Counted from the stretch's first letter, positions 53,819 to 62,204 are shown. The stretch is 64,000 bases of DNA from Streptomyces spiramyceticus (GCF_028807635.1 NZ_JARBAX010000001.1:3054501-3118500), one strand, 5' to 3'. A program made the numbers and translations. Notes: generated by a model not told the origin, from the letters alone.

Positions 53819-53861
53819 GAGGCGGGCGCGGCGTCAGCCGCGAGGCGGGCGCGGCGTCAGC
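53819..53861. repeat. 20-bp direct repeat at the sigma gene 3' end
   Basis: GAGGCGGGCGCGGCGTCAGC occurs twice (53819 and 53842), three bases apart. The second copy includes the stop codon of the sigma gene. A similar GGCGGGG run precedes it. Confidence 0.85.
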
Positions 53862-54405
53862 GGACCGGCGCCAGTTCCGGGTCCTCGCGGAGCTTGCCGA
53901 GGGCGCGCGAGACGGCGCTCTTGACCGTGCCCACCGATACGCCCAGCACCTCGGCGGTCTGGGCCTCGCTGAGGTCCTCGTAGTAGCGCAGGACGACCAT
54001 CGCGCGCTGGCGGTCCGGCAGTTTCATGATCGCGCGCCACATCGCGTCGCGCAGTACCTGCTGCTCGGCGGGGTCGGTGGCGGGTGCGGCTGCGGTGTTG
54101 GGCTCCGGCAGCTCGTCGGTGGCGAACTCGTCGACCTTGCGCTTGCGCCACTGCGAGGTTCGGGTGTTGAGGAGGGCGCGGCGCACGTAGCCGTCGAGGG
54201 CGCGGTGGTCCTCGATGCGGTCCCAGGCGACGTACGTCTTGGTGAGCGCCGTCTGCAACAGGTCCTCCGCGTCGCACGGGTTCGCGGTGAGCGAGCGCGC
54301 GGTGCGCAGCAGTACGGGCCCCCGGGCACGTACGTATGTGGAGAACGACGGATAGGGCGTCGGCGTCGCTGCCTTGGAAGCGCTGGTGCAGACGGGCGTG
54401 GTCAT
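53857..54405 (-). CDS. SigE-family ECF RNA polymerase sigma factor
   Basis: 182 residues from ATG 54405 (MTTPVCTSASKAATPTPYPS). Region 2: FSTYVRARGPVLLRTARSLT with NPCDAEDLLQTALTKTYVAW; region 4: MKLPDRQRAMVVLRYYEDLS and QTAEVLGVSVGTVKSAVSRA. This is the streptomycete SigE-70 family. There is no anti-sigma gene beside it; the next gene on its strand is the separate DUF1906 protein upstream. A -35/-10 pair for itself is not certain. Confidence 0.93.
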   Translation of the reverse strand: MTTPVCTSASKAATPTPYPSFSTYVRARGPVLLRTARSLTANPCDAEDLLQTALTKTYVAWDRIEDHRALDGYVRRALLNTRTSQWRKRKVDEFATDELPEPNTAAAPATDPAEQQVLRDAMWRAIMKLPDRQRAMVVLRYYEDLSEAQTAEVLGVSVGTVKSAVSRALGKLREDPELAPVR

Positions 54406-54580
54406 AGGTCCACGCTAGGTTCGGGTACTACCGCTGCGGATCGGCCCCAGGTCCCGAAGCGGGGTCCGCCTCAGGTTGTAGGGGTGGTGCCACCCCCACC
54501 TCCTGAGGGTGGAGACCGTCAGGTCTTCCGTAGGGGTCGGGTCTCGGGGACCGACCGGTGTCCGCGGCTCTTGTGGCAGG

Positions 54581-55495
54581 TCAGGGGGCGATTCGGGCGG
54601 CGGGGGCGTCGGCCTTGTTGCGGTCGATCTTCAGGAGGCGGCCTCCGTGCTTCTCCCTCACATTGCCCGCGTACTGATGGATGCGGCGGTGGGGGGCCCA
54701 TGCGTGCCTGGAGAGGGTGGGCTCGCCGTACAGGGAGGGCTTCGCCTGCCAGCGGGCGAACCACATGACCGACGGCAGGTCCCCGGCCCCCGCCTTGCGG
54801 GCGCGCTCCATGTGCCGCACCCCGGACTCCGCGCTGCTGTAGAAGCCGGGGACGTAGTGGTGCCGGCGCACTTCGCGGTTCCAGCCGCGGACGAAGTCGA
54901 GCGTGGTGCGGGCGCAGCGGAGGTTCCCCGCGTTGTACGCCTCCACGTCGAGGTAGAGCGCGCTGCCGGTGTGCATGCCGAGCGCCCGCGCGCTGCGGAC
55001 CGCGTCCCGTCCCTCCTTCCTGCCCTGGCGCCAGGGCGCACGGCCGATCCGTACGCGTCGCTTGTTCCTGGCCTGCACGCAGGGCGACTGCGAGCCGACG
55101 AAGATCGGCAGCACCCGCCAGCCCATCTCGTTCACGGTTTCCACCCAGCGCTTGCTGAGGTGCGGCTGTTTACGGCAGGCCCGGCCGCGTCCCGCGTAGT
55201 ACACGCCGACGGCCCGGTACGGGGACTTGCGCCAGGCACGCATGGTGGCGAGGGGCGGCGCGAGGCAGGTGTCGAACATCCGGCCGCGGTAGTTCACGAT
55301 GCGGCCGGCGGCCGGTCCTGCCCCCACCCCCGATGGCGCCCCCGATGCCTGTGCCGGCGACGGCGGGGACTGCACCGGTGACGCTTGCGCCCCGGCCTCT
55401 TGCGGCATGGCCAGCAGTCCGATCGCGGCGACCACGGCGAGTGCGAGTCCGAGGATTCTCTGCAGATGCTTTTGTAGGCAGATGTGTTGGTACAT
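54581..55495 (-). CDS. Secreted DUF1906 glycoside-hydrolase-like protein
   Basis: 304 residues from ATG 55495. A long n-region (MYQHICLQKHLQR) precedes a hydrophobic core (ILGLALAVVAAIGLLAMP) and a likely cleavage after EAGAQA, then a Pro/Ser/Gly linker. The DUF1906 (Rv2525c-like) barrel: RMFDTCLAPPLATMRAWRKS, AVGVYYAGRGRACRKQPHLS, SALYLDVEAYNAGNLRCART, VPGFYSSAESGVRHMERARK, RRIHQYAGNVREKHGGRLLK. Members are exported and may act on cell-wall sugars. The Asp-x-Glu in YLDVEAYN is the candidate acid pair. Confidence 0.88.
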   Translation of the reverse strand: MYQHICLQKHLQRILGLALAVVAAIGLLAMPQEAGAQASPVQSPPSPAQASGAPSGVGAGPAAGRIVNYRGRMFDTCLAPPLATMRAWRKSPYRAVGVYYAGRGRACRKQPHLSKRWVETVNEMGWRVLPIFVGSQSPCVQARNKRRVRIGRAPWRQGRKEGRDAVRSARALGMHTGSALYLDVEAYNAGNLRCARTTLDFVRGWNREVRRHHYVPGFYSSAESGVRHMERARKAGAGDLPSVMWFARWQAKPSLYGEPTLSRHAWAPHRRIHQYAGNVREKHGGRLLKIDRNKADAPAARIAP

Positions 55496-55547
55496 GAAGA
55501 AGAGTGAATGACTCCCGCACGCTCCGAACGCCTCTCACACCCCGCTC

Positions 55548-56714
55548 TCAGCCATCCGCGCCAAGGATCAACCCGGACGTGGGAACGCCTGTGCCTGCTG
55601 TGACCAAAGCTCGGCCCGCGCCCGGTATCTGATTCACCGACGTGCCGCGCAGCTGCCTGACCGCCTCCGCGATGCCGTTCATGCCGTGCAGGTACGCCTC
55701 GCCGAGCTGGCCGCCGTGCGTATTCAGCGGCAGAGCGTCCTCCGCCACGAAGTCGGCGGCCTCGCCCGGCCCGCAGAAACCGAACTCCTCCAGCTGCATC
55801 AGCACGAAGGGCGTGAAGTGGTCGTAGAGGATGCCCACGTCGATGTCGGCCGGGCACAGTCCCGAGGTCTGCCAGAGCTGACGGGCGACCACGTCCATCT
55901 CGGGCAGGCCGGTCAGGTCGTCGCGGTAGAAACTGGTCATCTGCTCCTGCCCACGGCCGGCCCCCTGTGCGGCGGCGACGATCACCGTCGGCGGCCGGCG
56001 CAGGTCTCTGGCCCGCTCGGCGGAGGTCACGACGATCGCCTGCCCTCCGTCGGTCTCCTGGCAGCAGTCGAGGAGCCGCAGCGGTTCGACGATCCAGCGC
56101 GAGGCGGCATGGTCGGCGAGGGTGATGGGCCTCTCGTAGAAGTACGCCGCGGGGTTACGGGCGGCATGGCGGCGGTCGGTGACGGCGACATGGCCGAAGG
56201 CGTCGGGCGTCAGGTTGTACGTATGGAGATAGCGCTGGGCGGCCATGGCGACCCAGGAGGCGGGGGTGAGCAGCCCGAACGGCAGCGCCCAGCCGAGTGC
56301 CGCGCCTTCGGCCGAGGGCTCCCGATGCTGCACTCCCGAGCCAAAGCGGCGGCCGGATCGTTCGTTGAACGCCCGGTAGCAGACGACGACCTCGGCCACC
56401 CCGCTCGCCACGGCGAGGGCGGCCTGCTGAACGGTGGCGCAGGCCGCCCCGCCGCCGTAGTGGATGCGGGAGAAGAACGACAGCTCGCCGATGCCTGCCG
56501 CCTGGGCCACGGTGATCTCGGGACTGGTGTCCATGGTGAAAGTGACCATGCCGTCGACATCGGCGGGGGTGAGCCCGGCGTCGTCGATGGCCGCCTGCAC
56601 GGCTTCGACAGCCAGCTTCAGCTCGCTGCGCCCGGAGTCCTTCGAGAACTCGGTCGCCCCGATGCCTGCGATCGCCGCCTTCCCACCGAGCGTGTCGGCT
56701 CTGCGTACGCTCAC
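55548..56714 (-). CDS. Lipid-transfer/SCP-x-type thiolase-like aldolase (Ltp2-like)
   Basis: 388 residues from GTG 56714, overlapping the MaoC gene by 4 bases (GTGA). KAAIAGIGATEFSKDSGRSE, LTPADVDGMVTFTMDTSPEI, FFSRIHYGGGAACATVQQAA, LYDHFTPFVLMQLEEFGFCG and NTHGGQLGEAYLHGMNGIAE are the Ltp/SCP-x pattern. In mycobacteria Ltp2 is the retro-aldolase that removes propionyl-CoA from the steroid side chain, together with the DUF35 partner, which here is the 58248-59249 gene. Last gene of the five-gene operon. Confidence 0.93.
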   Translation of the reverse strand: MSVRRADTLGGKAAIAGIGATEFSKDSGRSELKLAVEAVQAAIDDAGLTPADVDGMVTFTMDTSPEITVAQAAGIGELSFFSRIHYGGGAACATVQQAALAVASGVAEVVVCYRAFNERSGRRFGSGVQHREPSAEGAALGWALPFGLLTPASWVAMAAQRYLHTYNLTPDAFGHVAVTDRRHAARNPAAYFYERPITLADHAASRWIVEPLRLLDCCQETDGGQAIVVTSAERARDLRRPPTVIVAAAQGAGRGQEQMTSFYRDDLTGLPEMDVVARQLWQTSGLCPADIDVGILYDHFTPFVLMQLEEFGFCGPGEAADFVAEDALPLNTHGGQLGEAYLHGMNGIAEAVRQLRGTSVNQIPGAGRALVTAGTGVPTSGLILGADG

Positions 56715-57124
56715 GAGGCCCCCTCCCGGACAGCGGCATTGACGTCGACCTTGACGGTCACCTTGCCGGTGACGTGATGCCCAAGACCGTTGGCTCCGAC
56801 GACCCGCACCTCGGCCGTGCCGTCGTCGTCGAGGGCAGTCACCGTGCCGCTCAACACCATGGTGTCCCCCGGGTAGTTGGGTGCCCCGAGGCGGATCTTC
56901 ACCGCGCGCAATCGGGACTCGGGTCCGAAATGGTCGGTGATGTAGCGGCCGACCAGGCCATTGGTGGTCAGGATGTTCATGAAGATGTCGGGGGAGCCCT
57001 TCTCCCGGGCGGCTTCGGCGTCGTGGTGGACGTCCTGGTAGTCGCGGGAGGCGACGGCGCCCGCGACGATCAGCGTGCGGGTGATCGGAATCTCCAGCGG
57101 CGGCAGCTCGTGACCGACCTTCAT
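56711..57124 (-). CDS. MaoC-type enoyl-CoA hydratase subunit (ChsH1-like)
   Basis: 137 residues from ATG 57124, overlapping the upstream gene by 4 bases (ATGA). The hydratase motif is SRDYQDVHHDAEAAREKGSP (Asp and His catalytic), then RYITDHFGPESRLRAVKIRL. Single hotdog fold, as in ChsH1, the small subunit of the steroid-side-chain hydratase ChsH1-ChsH2. The partner is the larger MaoC/DUF35 gene of the operon. Confidence 0.9.
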   Translation of the reverse strand: MKVGHELPPLEIPITRTLIVAGAVASRDYQDVHHDAEAAREKGSPDIFMNILTTNGLVGRYITDHFGPESRLRAVKIRLGAPNYPGDTMVLSGTVTALDDDGTAEVRVVGANGLGHHVTGKVTVKVDVNAAVREGAS

Positions 57125-58248
57125 ACCGGCCCCTCCTCCTGTCCGACTCGCTCTACGCGATCTTCCTGATCAGCCCGATCTGCGCCGACGATCAACTCCC
57201 CCAACTCGGCCAGCACTTCACTCCCACTCCCCAGATACGCGTCGAGCTGCCGCCCCCACAGAAAGTGCCGATGGACGGGGTGATCCAGATCCGCTCCCGT
57301 CCCGCCGTGCAGATGCTGCCCGGTATGCACCACGCGCTGCCCCGCCTCCGACGCCCACCACGCCGCGGTGAGTGCGTGCGTTGCGAAGGGCAGGCCCTCG
57401 TCGCGGCGCCAGGCCGCCTCGTACGCCGTGACGCGTATCGCCTCCGTGTCCATGTACGCGTCGGCCGCCCGCAGCAGCACGCCCTGGTTGGTGGAGAGCG
57501 GACGCCCGAACTGCTCGCGCGTCGAGGTATGTTCCACGGCCAGCGCGAGGGACCCGGCGCACACCCCCGCCTGCAGCCCGGCAAAGGCGGTACGGCTCGT
57601 GGCCAGCACGTGCTCGTACGCTCCACCGGCCGCGTCGCCCCCGATGCACTCACCGGGAGCGCCGTTCAGCGTGAGCCGGCCGGCCGACCAGGGCGCGGTG
57701 GTCTCCACCGGCTCGACCGTCACCGCCGGATCCGCCGTCGGTACGAGCCACAGCGCCCGGTCTGCGTCCGCAACCAGCACATGGGTGGCGTCGCGCAGCC
57801 ACGGCACGAGCGGCGCCGTGCCGCTCACCGCCCCGGACGCGTCGGACCGTATCGAGCCGGTGGCCGGGAAGGCTCCGGTCACGACCGTCGTACCGTCGCC
57901 GATCGCAGGCAGCAGCCGCGCCCGCTGCTCCCCGTTGCCGTGCGCCGCGATCGCCAGCAGCCCGTACACGCACGTCGCCGCGAACGGCACCTGCGCCGTC
58001 GTCCGCCCCTGCTCCTCCAGCAGCAGCACCAGCCCGAGCAGGCCGATCTCCTCGACCGCCGCGATCAGCCCGGCCGCGCAGATCGCCTTCCACAGCTCGC
58101 CGTCCGTGCCCATGAGTGATGGGCGTCCCCCCTGCTCGAGCGGAGCCGAGAGCTTGGGGGACAGCCGCTCGTGCGTCGACAGGTCCCCGAAGATCTGTGC
58201 GGCCAGCTCCTGCGCCGCTCTCTGCTCCTCCGTCGGCGTGAAATCCAT
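57121..58248 (-). CDS. Acyl-CoA dehydrogenase (ChsE1-like subunit)
   Basis: 375 residues from ATG 58248; its start overlaps the previous stop as TGATG. MDFTPTEEQRAAQELAAQIF, EEIGLLGLVLLLEEQGRTTA, EHTSTREQFGRPLSTNQGVL and HLHGGTGADLDHPVHRHFLW are typical ACAD features. It is shorter and more diverged than the other ACAD of the operon, fitting a heteromeric alpha2beta2 enzyme. Residues near 29-45 (SPKLSAPLEQGGRPSL) come from a short G/C-run repeat inserted in frame. Confidence 0.9.
   Translation of the reverse strand: MDFTPTEEQRAAQELAAQIFGDLSTHERLSPKLSAPLEQGGRPSLMGTDGELWKAICAAGLIAAVEEIGLLGLVLLLEEQGRTTAQVPFAATCVYGLLAIAAHGNGEQRARLLPAIGDGTTVVTGAFPATGSIRSDASGAVSGTAPLVPWLRDATHVLVADADRALWLVPTADPAVTVEPVETTAPWSAGRLTLNGAPGECIGGDAAGGAYEHVLATSRTAFAGLQAGVCAGSLALAVEHTSTREQFGRPLSTNQGVLLRAADAYMDTEAIRVTAYEAAWRRDEGLPFATHALTAAWWASEAGQRVVHTGQHLHGGTGADLDHPVHRHFLWGRQLDAYLGSGSEVLAELGELIVGADRADQEDRVERVGQEEGPV
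58124..58162. repeat. Palindromic Streptomyces-type repeat inside the ACAD gene
   Basis: TCCCCCCTGCTCGAGCGGAG, then CCGAGAGCTTGGGGGA, forms an imperfect hairpin. I recall closely similar sequences (CCCCCAAGCTCTCGGCT...CGAGCAGGGGG) as dispersed repeats in Streptomyces, normally intergenic. It is in frame here. Confidence 0.65.
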
Positions 58249-59249
58249 CAGCCCTCACCCCCTCCGCCATGCTCGTCCGGGCGAAAGACCGGCAGCTCCA
58301 ACTCCTTGTCCACGCGCAGGAATTCCAGCTGTACGGGCATACCGATCCGCACCTTGTCGTACGGCACCCCGACCACATTGCTGATGATCCGCACGCCCTC
58401 CGCCAGCTCGATCAGCCCGACCGCGTAGGGACCCGCCGCGTCAGCGGCGTGATCGGACGCAGCGAAGGCCGGGAAGGCGGGGTGGTGCATGACGACGTAC
58501 GAGAAGACCGTCCCCGCGCCGCTCGCCTCGACCGTGTCCCACTCCGGTGACCCGCACGCCCCGCACCCCGGCAGCCAGGGAAACCGCAGCGTCCCGCAGC
58601 CGCCGCACCGCTGTATCAGCAGCCTGTGCCCGGCCACCCCGTCCCAGAACCCGGCGTTGTCCCGGTTGATCACGGGCCTCGGCCGCTCGCCCTTGGGCCT
58701 CTTCCCCGCCGGCGCGTACTTGAGGATGCGGAAGCGGTGCGTCCCCGCCGGCTCCCCGTCCGCGCGGACATCCATCCGCGTCGTGACGAAGTGCCCCGTC
58801 CCCAGCTTGGTTGTCTTGCGCTCCGACACCGACTCGATCACCGCGTCGAAGGTGATCCGGTCACCCGGCCGCAGATCCCGTACGTACTCCTGCTCGCAGT
58901 CGGTCGCGACCACCGAGGTGTACCCCGCTCCGTCCAGCAGCGCGAACAGTTCGTCGTACGCCGACGACCTGCCCGTATGCCCGGAAAGGCCGCCCATCGT
59001 CCAGGCCTGGAGCATCGTCGGAGGAGCGATCGCGTCCGGGCCCGAATACGCCGGGCTGTTGTCCCCCATCGCCTCGCACCAGTGTCTGATCATCGGCTCG
59101 TTGACGGGGTCCTTGCCGACGCCCGAGGTCGCGGCCGGCCGGCCCTCGAACCCCTTGAGCAGCCCAAACAGATCCCCTCCCGAGCTCGCTCCTGCGCCCC
59201 CGGCCGCGCCCACGTCGGCGCTCACCTTTGCATGCACATCCGCACTCAT
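58248..59249 (-). CDS. Fused MaoC-like hydratase and DUF35/OB-fold protein (ChsH2-like)
   Basis: 333 residues from ATG 59249, with GGAGGGGGCG upstream, overlapping the previous gene by 4 bases (ATGA). Residues 25-190 form a MaoC-type hotdog (MIRHWCEAMGDNSPAYSGPD, PPTMLQAWTMGGL, CEQEYVRDLRPGDRITFDAV). Residues 205-330 are DUF35: a C4 zinc ribbon in CGGCGTLRFPWLPGCGACGS followed by an OB fold (GTVFSYVVMHHPAF). In mycobacteria this DUF35 domain docks onto the aldolase Ltp2. It links hydration to side-chain cleavage. Confidence 0.93.
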   Translation of the reverse strand: MSADVHAKVSADVGAAGGAGASSGGDLFGLLKGFEGRPAATSGVGKDPVNEPMIRHWCEAMGDNSPAYSGPDAIAPPTMLQAWTMGGLSGHTGRSSAYDELFALLDGAGYTSVVATDCEQEYVRDLRPGDRITFDAVIESVSERKTTKLGTGHFVTTRMDVRADGEPAGTHRFRILKYAPAGKRPKGERPRPVINRDNAGFWDGVAGHRLLIQRCGGCGTLRFPWLPGCGACGSPEWDTVEASGAGTVFSYVVMHHPAFPAFAASDHAADAAGPYAVGLIELAEGVRIISNVVGVPYDKVRIGMPVQLEFLRVDKELELPVFRPDEHGGGGEG

Positions 59250-60424
59250 CGACGCCCCCTCCGCATCCCGAGCCGCATCGTCGCCACGATCTCCCGCTGC
59301 ACCTCGCTCACCCCGCCCCCGAAGGTGTTGATCTGCGCGGCCCTGTTCATCCGCTCCAACTCCCCGTCCCCGAACGCCCCCACGGAGCCGGAGCGGACCA
59401 GTCCGGCCTCGCCCGCAACTTCCTGACATATTCGATACACCGCGACGGCCGATTCGGTTCCCATAAATTTCACGCCACTTGCATCACCCGGCGCGAGCGT
59501 CCCCGCCCCCACGTCGCCGACCAGCCGCCAGTTCAGGAGCCGCACCGCCGCCAGCCGGGCGTGCGCCTCGGCCAGCCGCGCGCGCACCCACGGCCGGTCC
59601 GCCGGCCGTTCTCCCGTCGCCGGGTCGGGAGTCGCGGCGTACGCCCGCGCCTGGTCGTAGCAGTCCTCGGCCTGCATGCCGATCGCAGCGAGCGCCACCC
59701 GCTCGTGGTTGAGCTGGTTGGTGATCAGCCCCCAGCCGCCGTTCTCCTCACCGACCAGGTTCGTGACGGGCACCCGGATGCCGTCGTAGTACGTGGCGGT
59801 CGTCGTCAGCCCGCCCACCGTGTAGATCGGCGTCCACGAGAAGCCCGGCGCGTCCGTCGGCACCAGCACGATCGAGATGCCCTTGTGTTTCGGGGCGTCC
59901 GGGTCCGTACGGCAGGCGAGCCAGATCCAGTCCGCGTTCTGGGCGTTACTGGTGAAGATCTTCTGCCCGTCGATCAGCCACTGGTCGCCCTCGCCGCCCT
60001 CGCCGCCGCTCACGCGCACAGCGCGCGTACGGAGCGAGGCGAGGTCGGTACCGGCCGACGGCTCCGTGTAGCCGATCGCGAACACGAGCTCGCCGCACAG
60101 GATGCGCGGCAGGAAGAAGTCCTTCTGCTCGGGCGTCCCGTACTTCATGAGGGTCGGCCCGACCGTGTTGAGTGTGACCATCGAGACGGGCGCACCCGCC
60201 CGGTACGCCTCGTCGAAGAAGACGAACTGCTCGTCGGCGCCGCGCCCCTGACCGCCGTACGCGACGGGCCAGCCGAGGCCGAGCATTCCGTCGCCGCCGA
60301 TCCGCCGCAGCAGCGCTCGCTGCCCGACCGGATCCGCCGCCTCCTCGCCCTTCATCACCTCGCGGAAGTACGAGCGGAGTTCGGCACGCAGCTGCCGCTG
60401 GCGCGCGGTGGGGGCGAGATGCAC
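59246..60424 (-). CDS. Acyl-CoA dehydrogenase (ChsE2/FadE29-like), first gene of operon
   Basis: 392 residues from GTG 60424 (GGAGG 8 bases before); upstream codons up to 60613 cover the operator and repeats and are rejected. LAPTARQRQLRAELRSYFRE, LGLGWPVAYGGQGRGADEQF, VFAIGYTEPSAGTDLASLRT, GQKIFTSNAQNADWIWLACR and INTFGGGVSEVQREIVATMR are the ACAD pattern, FAD-binding residues complete. It is the larger of two ACADs in the operon and opens it behind a TetR-type operator. Confidence 0.93.
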   Translation of the reverse strand: MHLAPTARQRQLRAELRSYFREVMKGEEAADPVGQRALLRRIGGDGMLGLGWPVAYGGQGRGADEQFVFFDEAYRAGAPVSMVTLNTVGPTLMKYGTPEQKDFFLPRILCGELVFAIGYTEPSAGTDLASLRTRAVRVSGGEGGEGDQWLIDGQKIFTSNAQNADWIWLACRTDPDAPKHKGISIVLVPTDAPGFSWTPIYTVGGLTTTATYYDGIRVPVTNLVGEENGGWGLITNQLNHERVALAAIGMQAEDCYDQARAYAATPDPATGERPADRPWVRARLAEAHARLAAVRLLNWRLVGDVGAGTLAPGDASGVKFMGTESAVAVYRICQEVAGEAGLVRSGSVGAFGDGELERMNRAAQINTFGGGVSEVQREIVATMRLGMRRGRR

Positions 60425-60458
60425 GGTGGCGGCCTCCGGCAACGTACGAATGAATGTT

Positions 60459-60492
60459 TCTGACTGTCCGTCAGATTCGTTGCCACTGTCAA
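60459..60492 (-). promoter_or_regulatory. Promoter and TetR-type operator of the igr-like operon
   Basis: On the minus strand TTGACA (60492-60487) is 18 bases before GACAGT (60468-60463). The latter lies in a perfect palindrome, TCTGAC-TGTCC-GTCAGA (60459-60475). The operator covers the -10, so repression is expected. The GTG is 35 bases downstream. No TetR gene is adjacent. Confidence 0.7.
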
Positions 60493-60518
60493 GACCGAAG
60501 ACGACGCTCGCCTGAACG

Positions 60519-60546
60519 CCGGACACCGGACACCGGACACCGGACA
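60519..60546. repeat. Four 7-bp tandem repeats (CCGGACA)
   Basis: CCGGACA occurs four times in a row, then CCAGG. It lies upstream of the igr-like operon promoter. Confidence 0.85.
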
Positions 60547-60644
60547 CCAGGCGCCGAAACGCGAACGGCCTGCGCAACGGCGCCGTAGCACCGTCGCGCA
60601 GGCAGTCGCTCACCCCACGCCACAGACCCCGTCCGGGCCGCGTC

Positions 60645-60956
60645 TCACCAGAGGTTGGTGAAGTTGACGGCGATGTTCTCGTTCGACTGGTCGACCGCCG
60701 TGAAGCCAGAGCCGTTCACGTTCGCGGTGTTGTTCTGGTTGGACGCGCCGGAACCGGTCGCCACCTGCTGTGTTGTGGTCGAGTTGCCGTTGTTGTCGCC
60801 ACCGACACCACTGCCGTTGATCGTGGCCACAGACGCGTTCGATCCGAGGTTCGCGAAGGCACCGTTGTCAGCAACGGCAACACCCGAGAAGAGAGCCGCC
60901 GCAAGGGGCAGGGCTGCAAAGGCGGCGATGACGCGGGCGGTGCGGATGCTTGCCAT
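60645..60956 (-). CDS. Small secreted Asn/Gly/Ser-rich protein
   Basis: 103 residues from ATG 60956 with TGGAGGAATTGAC before it. A Sec signal peptide (ARVIAAFAALPLAAALFSGV, cut near AVA-DNG) precedes a mature part of about 75 residues almost without charge: NGAFANLGSNASVATINGSG, GGDNNGNSTTTQQVATGSG, SNQNNTANVNGSGFTAVDQS, ending NIAVNFTNLW. There is no Cys. The spacing of N, Q, G and S recalls curli-type amyloid repeats, but it is not a chaplin or rodlin as I know them. Surface assembly is a guess. Confidence 0.8.
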   Translation of the reverse strand: MASIRTARVIAAFAALPLAAALFSGVAVADNGAFANLGSNASVATINGSGVGGDNNGNSTTTQQVATGSGASNQNNTANVNGSGFTAVDQSNENIAVNFTNLW

Positions 60957-61281
60957 GTCAATTCCTCCAGGAACTGTAAGTACGGCTGATTCCGGAGCAG
61001 TTGGCCGACCGCTTCGGTGGTGGTCACGACGTCGCGAGATCAGAGTTGCCCATCGAATCCCCGGCGAACCAGCCCGGAGGCCCTATTTCCCCCTCAAGCG
61101 TGAGGACAAGTCGATAAACCCCCTTCACGTCCCCAAAACCGCAGCTCAACCCATCCCGCACCACGGAAACCGCCCACGACAAGGGAAAGAGCGTTCCGCA
61201 GCACTTTCAGCCAGCGCCTCCCCCGACCTCCTCGCACCCTCCCCCCTTCCTTTCTTCGAACACTCGTACGAAAATAGATCC
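60957..61281. other. 325-base divergent control region
   Basis: Between the secreted-protein and Prim-Pol genes I see no gene. No clear operator stands out. The mRNA of the Prim-Pol gene has no ribosome site before ATG 61282 (AAAATAGATCCATG), so it may be leaderless. Confidence 0.6.
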
Positions 61282-62151
61282 ATGGCCACCTCCGACCGGC
61301 GCACAGCCACCCTGGCCCTCGCCCACGCTCTCTCCGCCGCCGAACGCGGGCTCCCCGTCATCCCCCTGTCCCGCACCAAGCTCCCCGCCCTGCGTTCACC
61401 GCACAGGGGGTCCTCCGAGCCGGTCCTGTGCCGAGGCGAGTGCGGGATGCCAGGCCACGGCGTCCACGACGCCACGACCGACCCCGCCGCTGTCCGTGCT
61501 CTTTTCGGCGCCGCCCCCTGGGCCACCGGCTACGGCATCGCCTGCGGCCGCCCGCCGCACCACCTCATCGGCATCGACCTCGATACGAAATGGGACACCG
61601 ACGCCACGACGGCCCTCAGGCACCTGGCCCTTCAGCACCTCTTCACGATCCCGGACACCGTGGTCGTCCTCACGCCCAGCGGCGGCCGCCACATCTGGCT
61701 CACAGGGCCGCCCGAAACCGTCGTCCCCAACTCAGTGAGCCGCCTCGCCCCCGGCATCGACATCCGCGGCACCGGCGGCTATCTGGTGGGCCCCGGCTCC
61801 CTCACCACCCACGGCATCTACCGCACGGCCCCCGGCACCGGCCACCTGGCCCCCGCCCCCTGTCCCAGCGCACTCCTGCGCCTCCTCGCGCCCCCCGCAC
61901 GCCCCCACACCCCCACGACCCGCCCCACCGACCATCCCGGCCGAGGCCACGGCCTGGTCCAGTTCGTACTCACGGCCCAAGAAGGCCAGCGCAACACCCG
62001 CCTCTTCTGGGCCGCATGCCGTGCGTACGGGAACGGCATGGGCGCCTCCCTCGCGGACGCCCTGACAGAAGCCGCAGTCCAAGCAGGCCTCACCGAACGC
62101 GAAGCCCGCGCCACAATCGCCTCCGCAGCCCGCCTCTGCACGGCCTCCTGA
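61282..62151 (+). CDS. Bifunctional DNA primase/polymerase (Prim-Pol) domain protein
   Basis: 289 residues from ATG 61282. The N-terminal AEP-like core has GLPVIPLSRTKLPALRSPHR, GYGIACGRPPHHLIGIDLDT (DxD), and VVVLTPSGGRHIWLTGPPET, then GIDIRGTGGYLVGPGSLTTH. The C-terminal 80 residues are helical (NTRLFWAACRAYGNGMGASL). This is the stand-alone Prim-Pol type common on streptomycete chromosomes and in integrative elements; no helicase is fused or adjacent. It precedes tRNA-Ser(UGA) by 61 bases. Confidence 0.9.
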   Translation: MATSDRRTATLALAHALSAAERGLPVIPLSRTKLPALRSPHRGSSEPVLCRGECGMPGHGVHDATTDPAAVRALFGAAPWATGYGIACGRPPHHLIGIDLDTKWDTDATTALRHLALQHLFTIPDTVVVLTPSGGRHIWLTGPPETVVPNSVSRLAPGIDIRGTGGYLVGPGSLTTHGIYRTAPGTGHLAPAPCPSALLRLLAPPARPHTPTTRPTDHPGRGHGLVQFVLTAQEGQRNTRLFWAACRAYGNGMGASLADALTEAAVQAGLTEREARATIASAARLCTAS

Positions 62152-62167
62152 CCCCACACCGGACACG

Positions 62168-62204
62168 CCGAAGGGACGCCCGGAAACTCCGGACGCCCCT
62201 TCGG
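62168..62204. terminator. Hairpin between Prim-Pol gene and tRNA-Ser(UGA)
   Basis: CCGAAGGGACGCCCGG and CCGGACGCCCCTTCGG form a 16-bp stem with two mismatches and a short loop. It can end both convergent transcripts. Confidence 0.8.
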
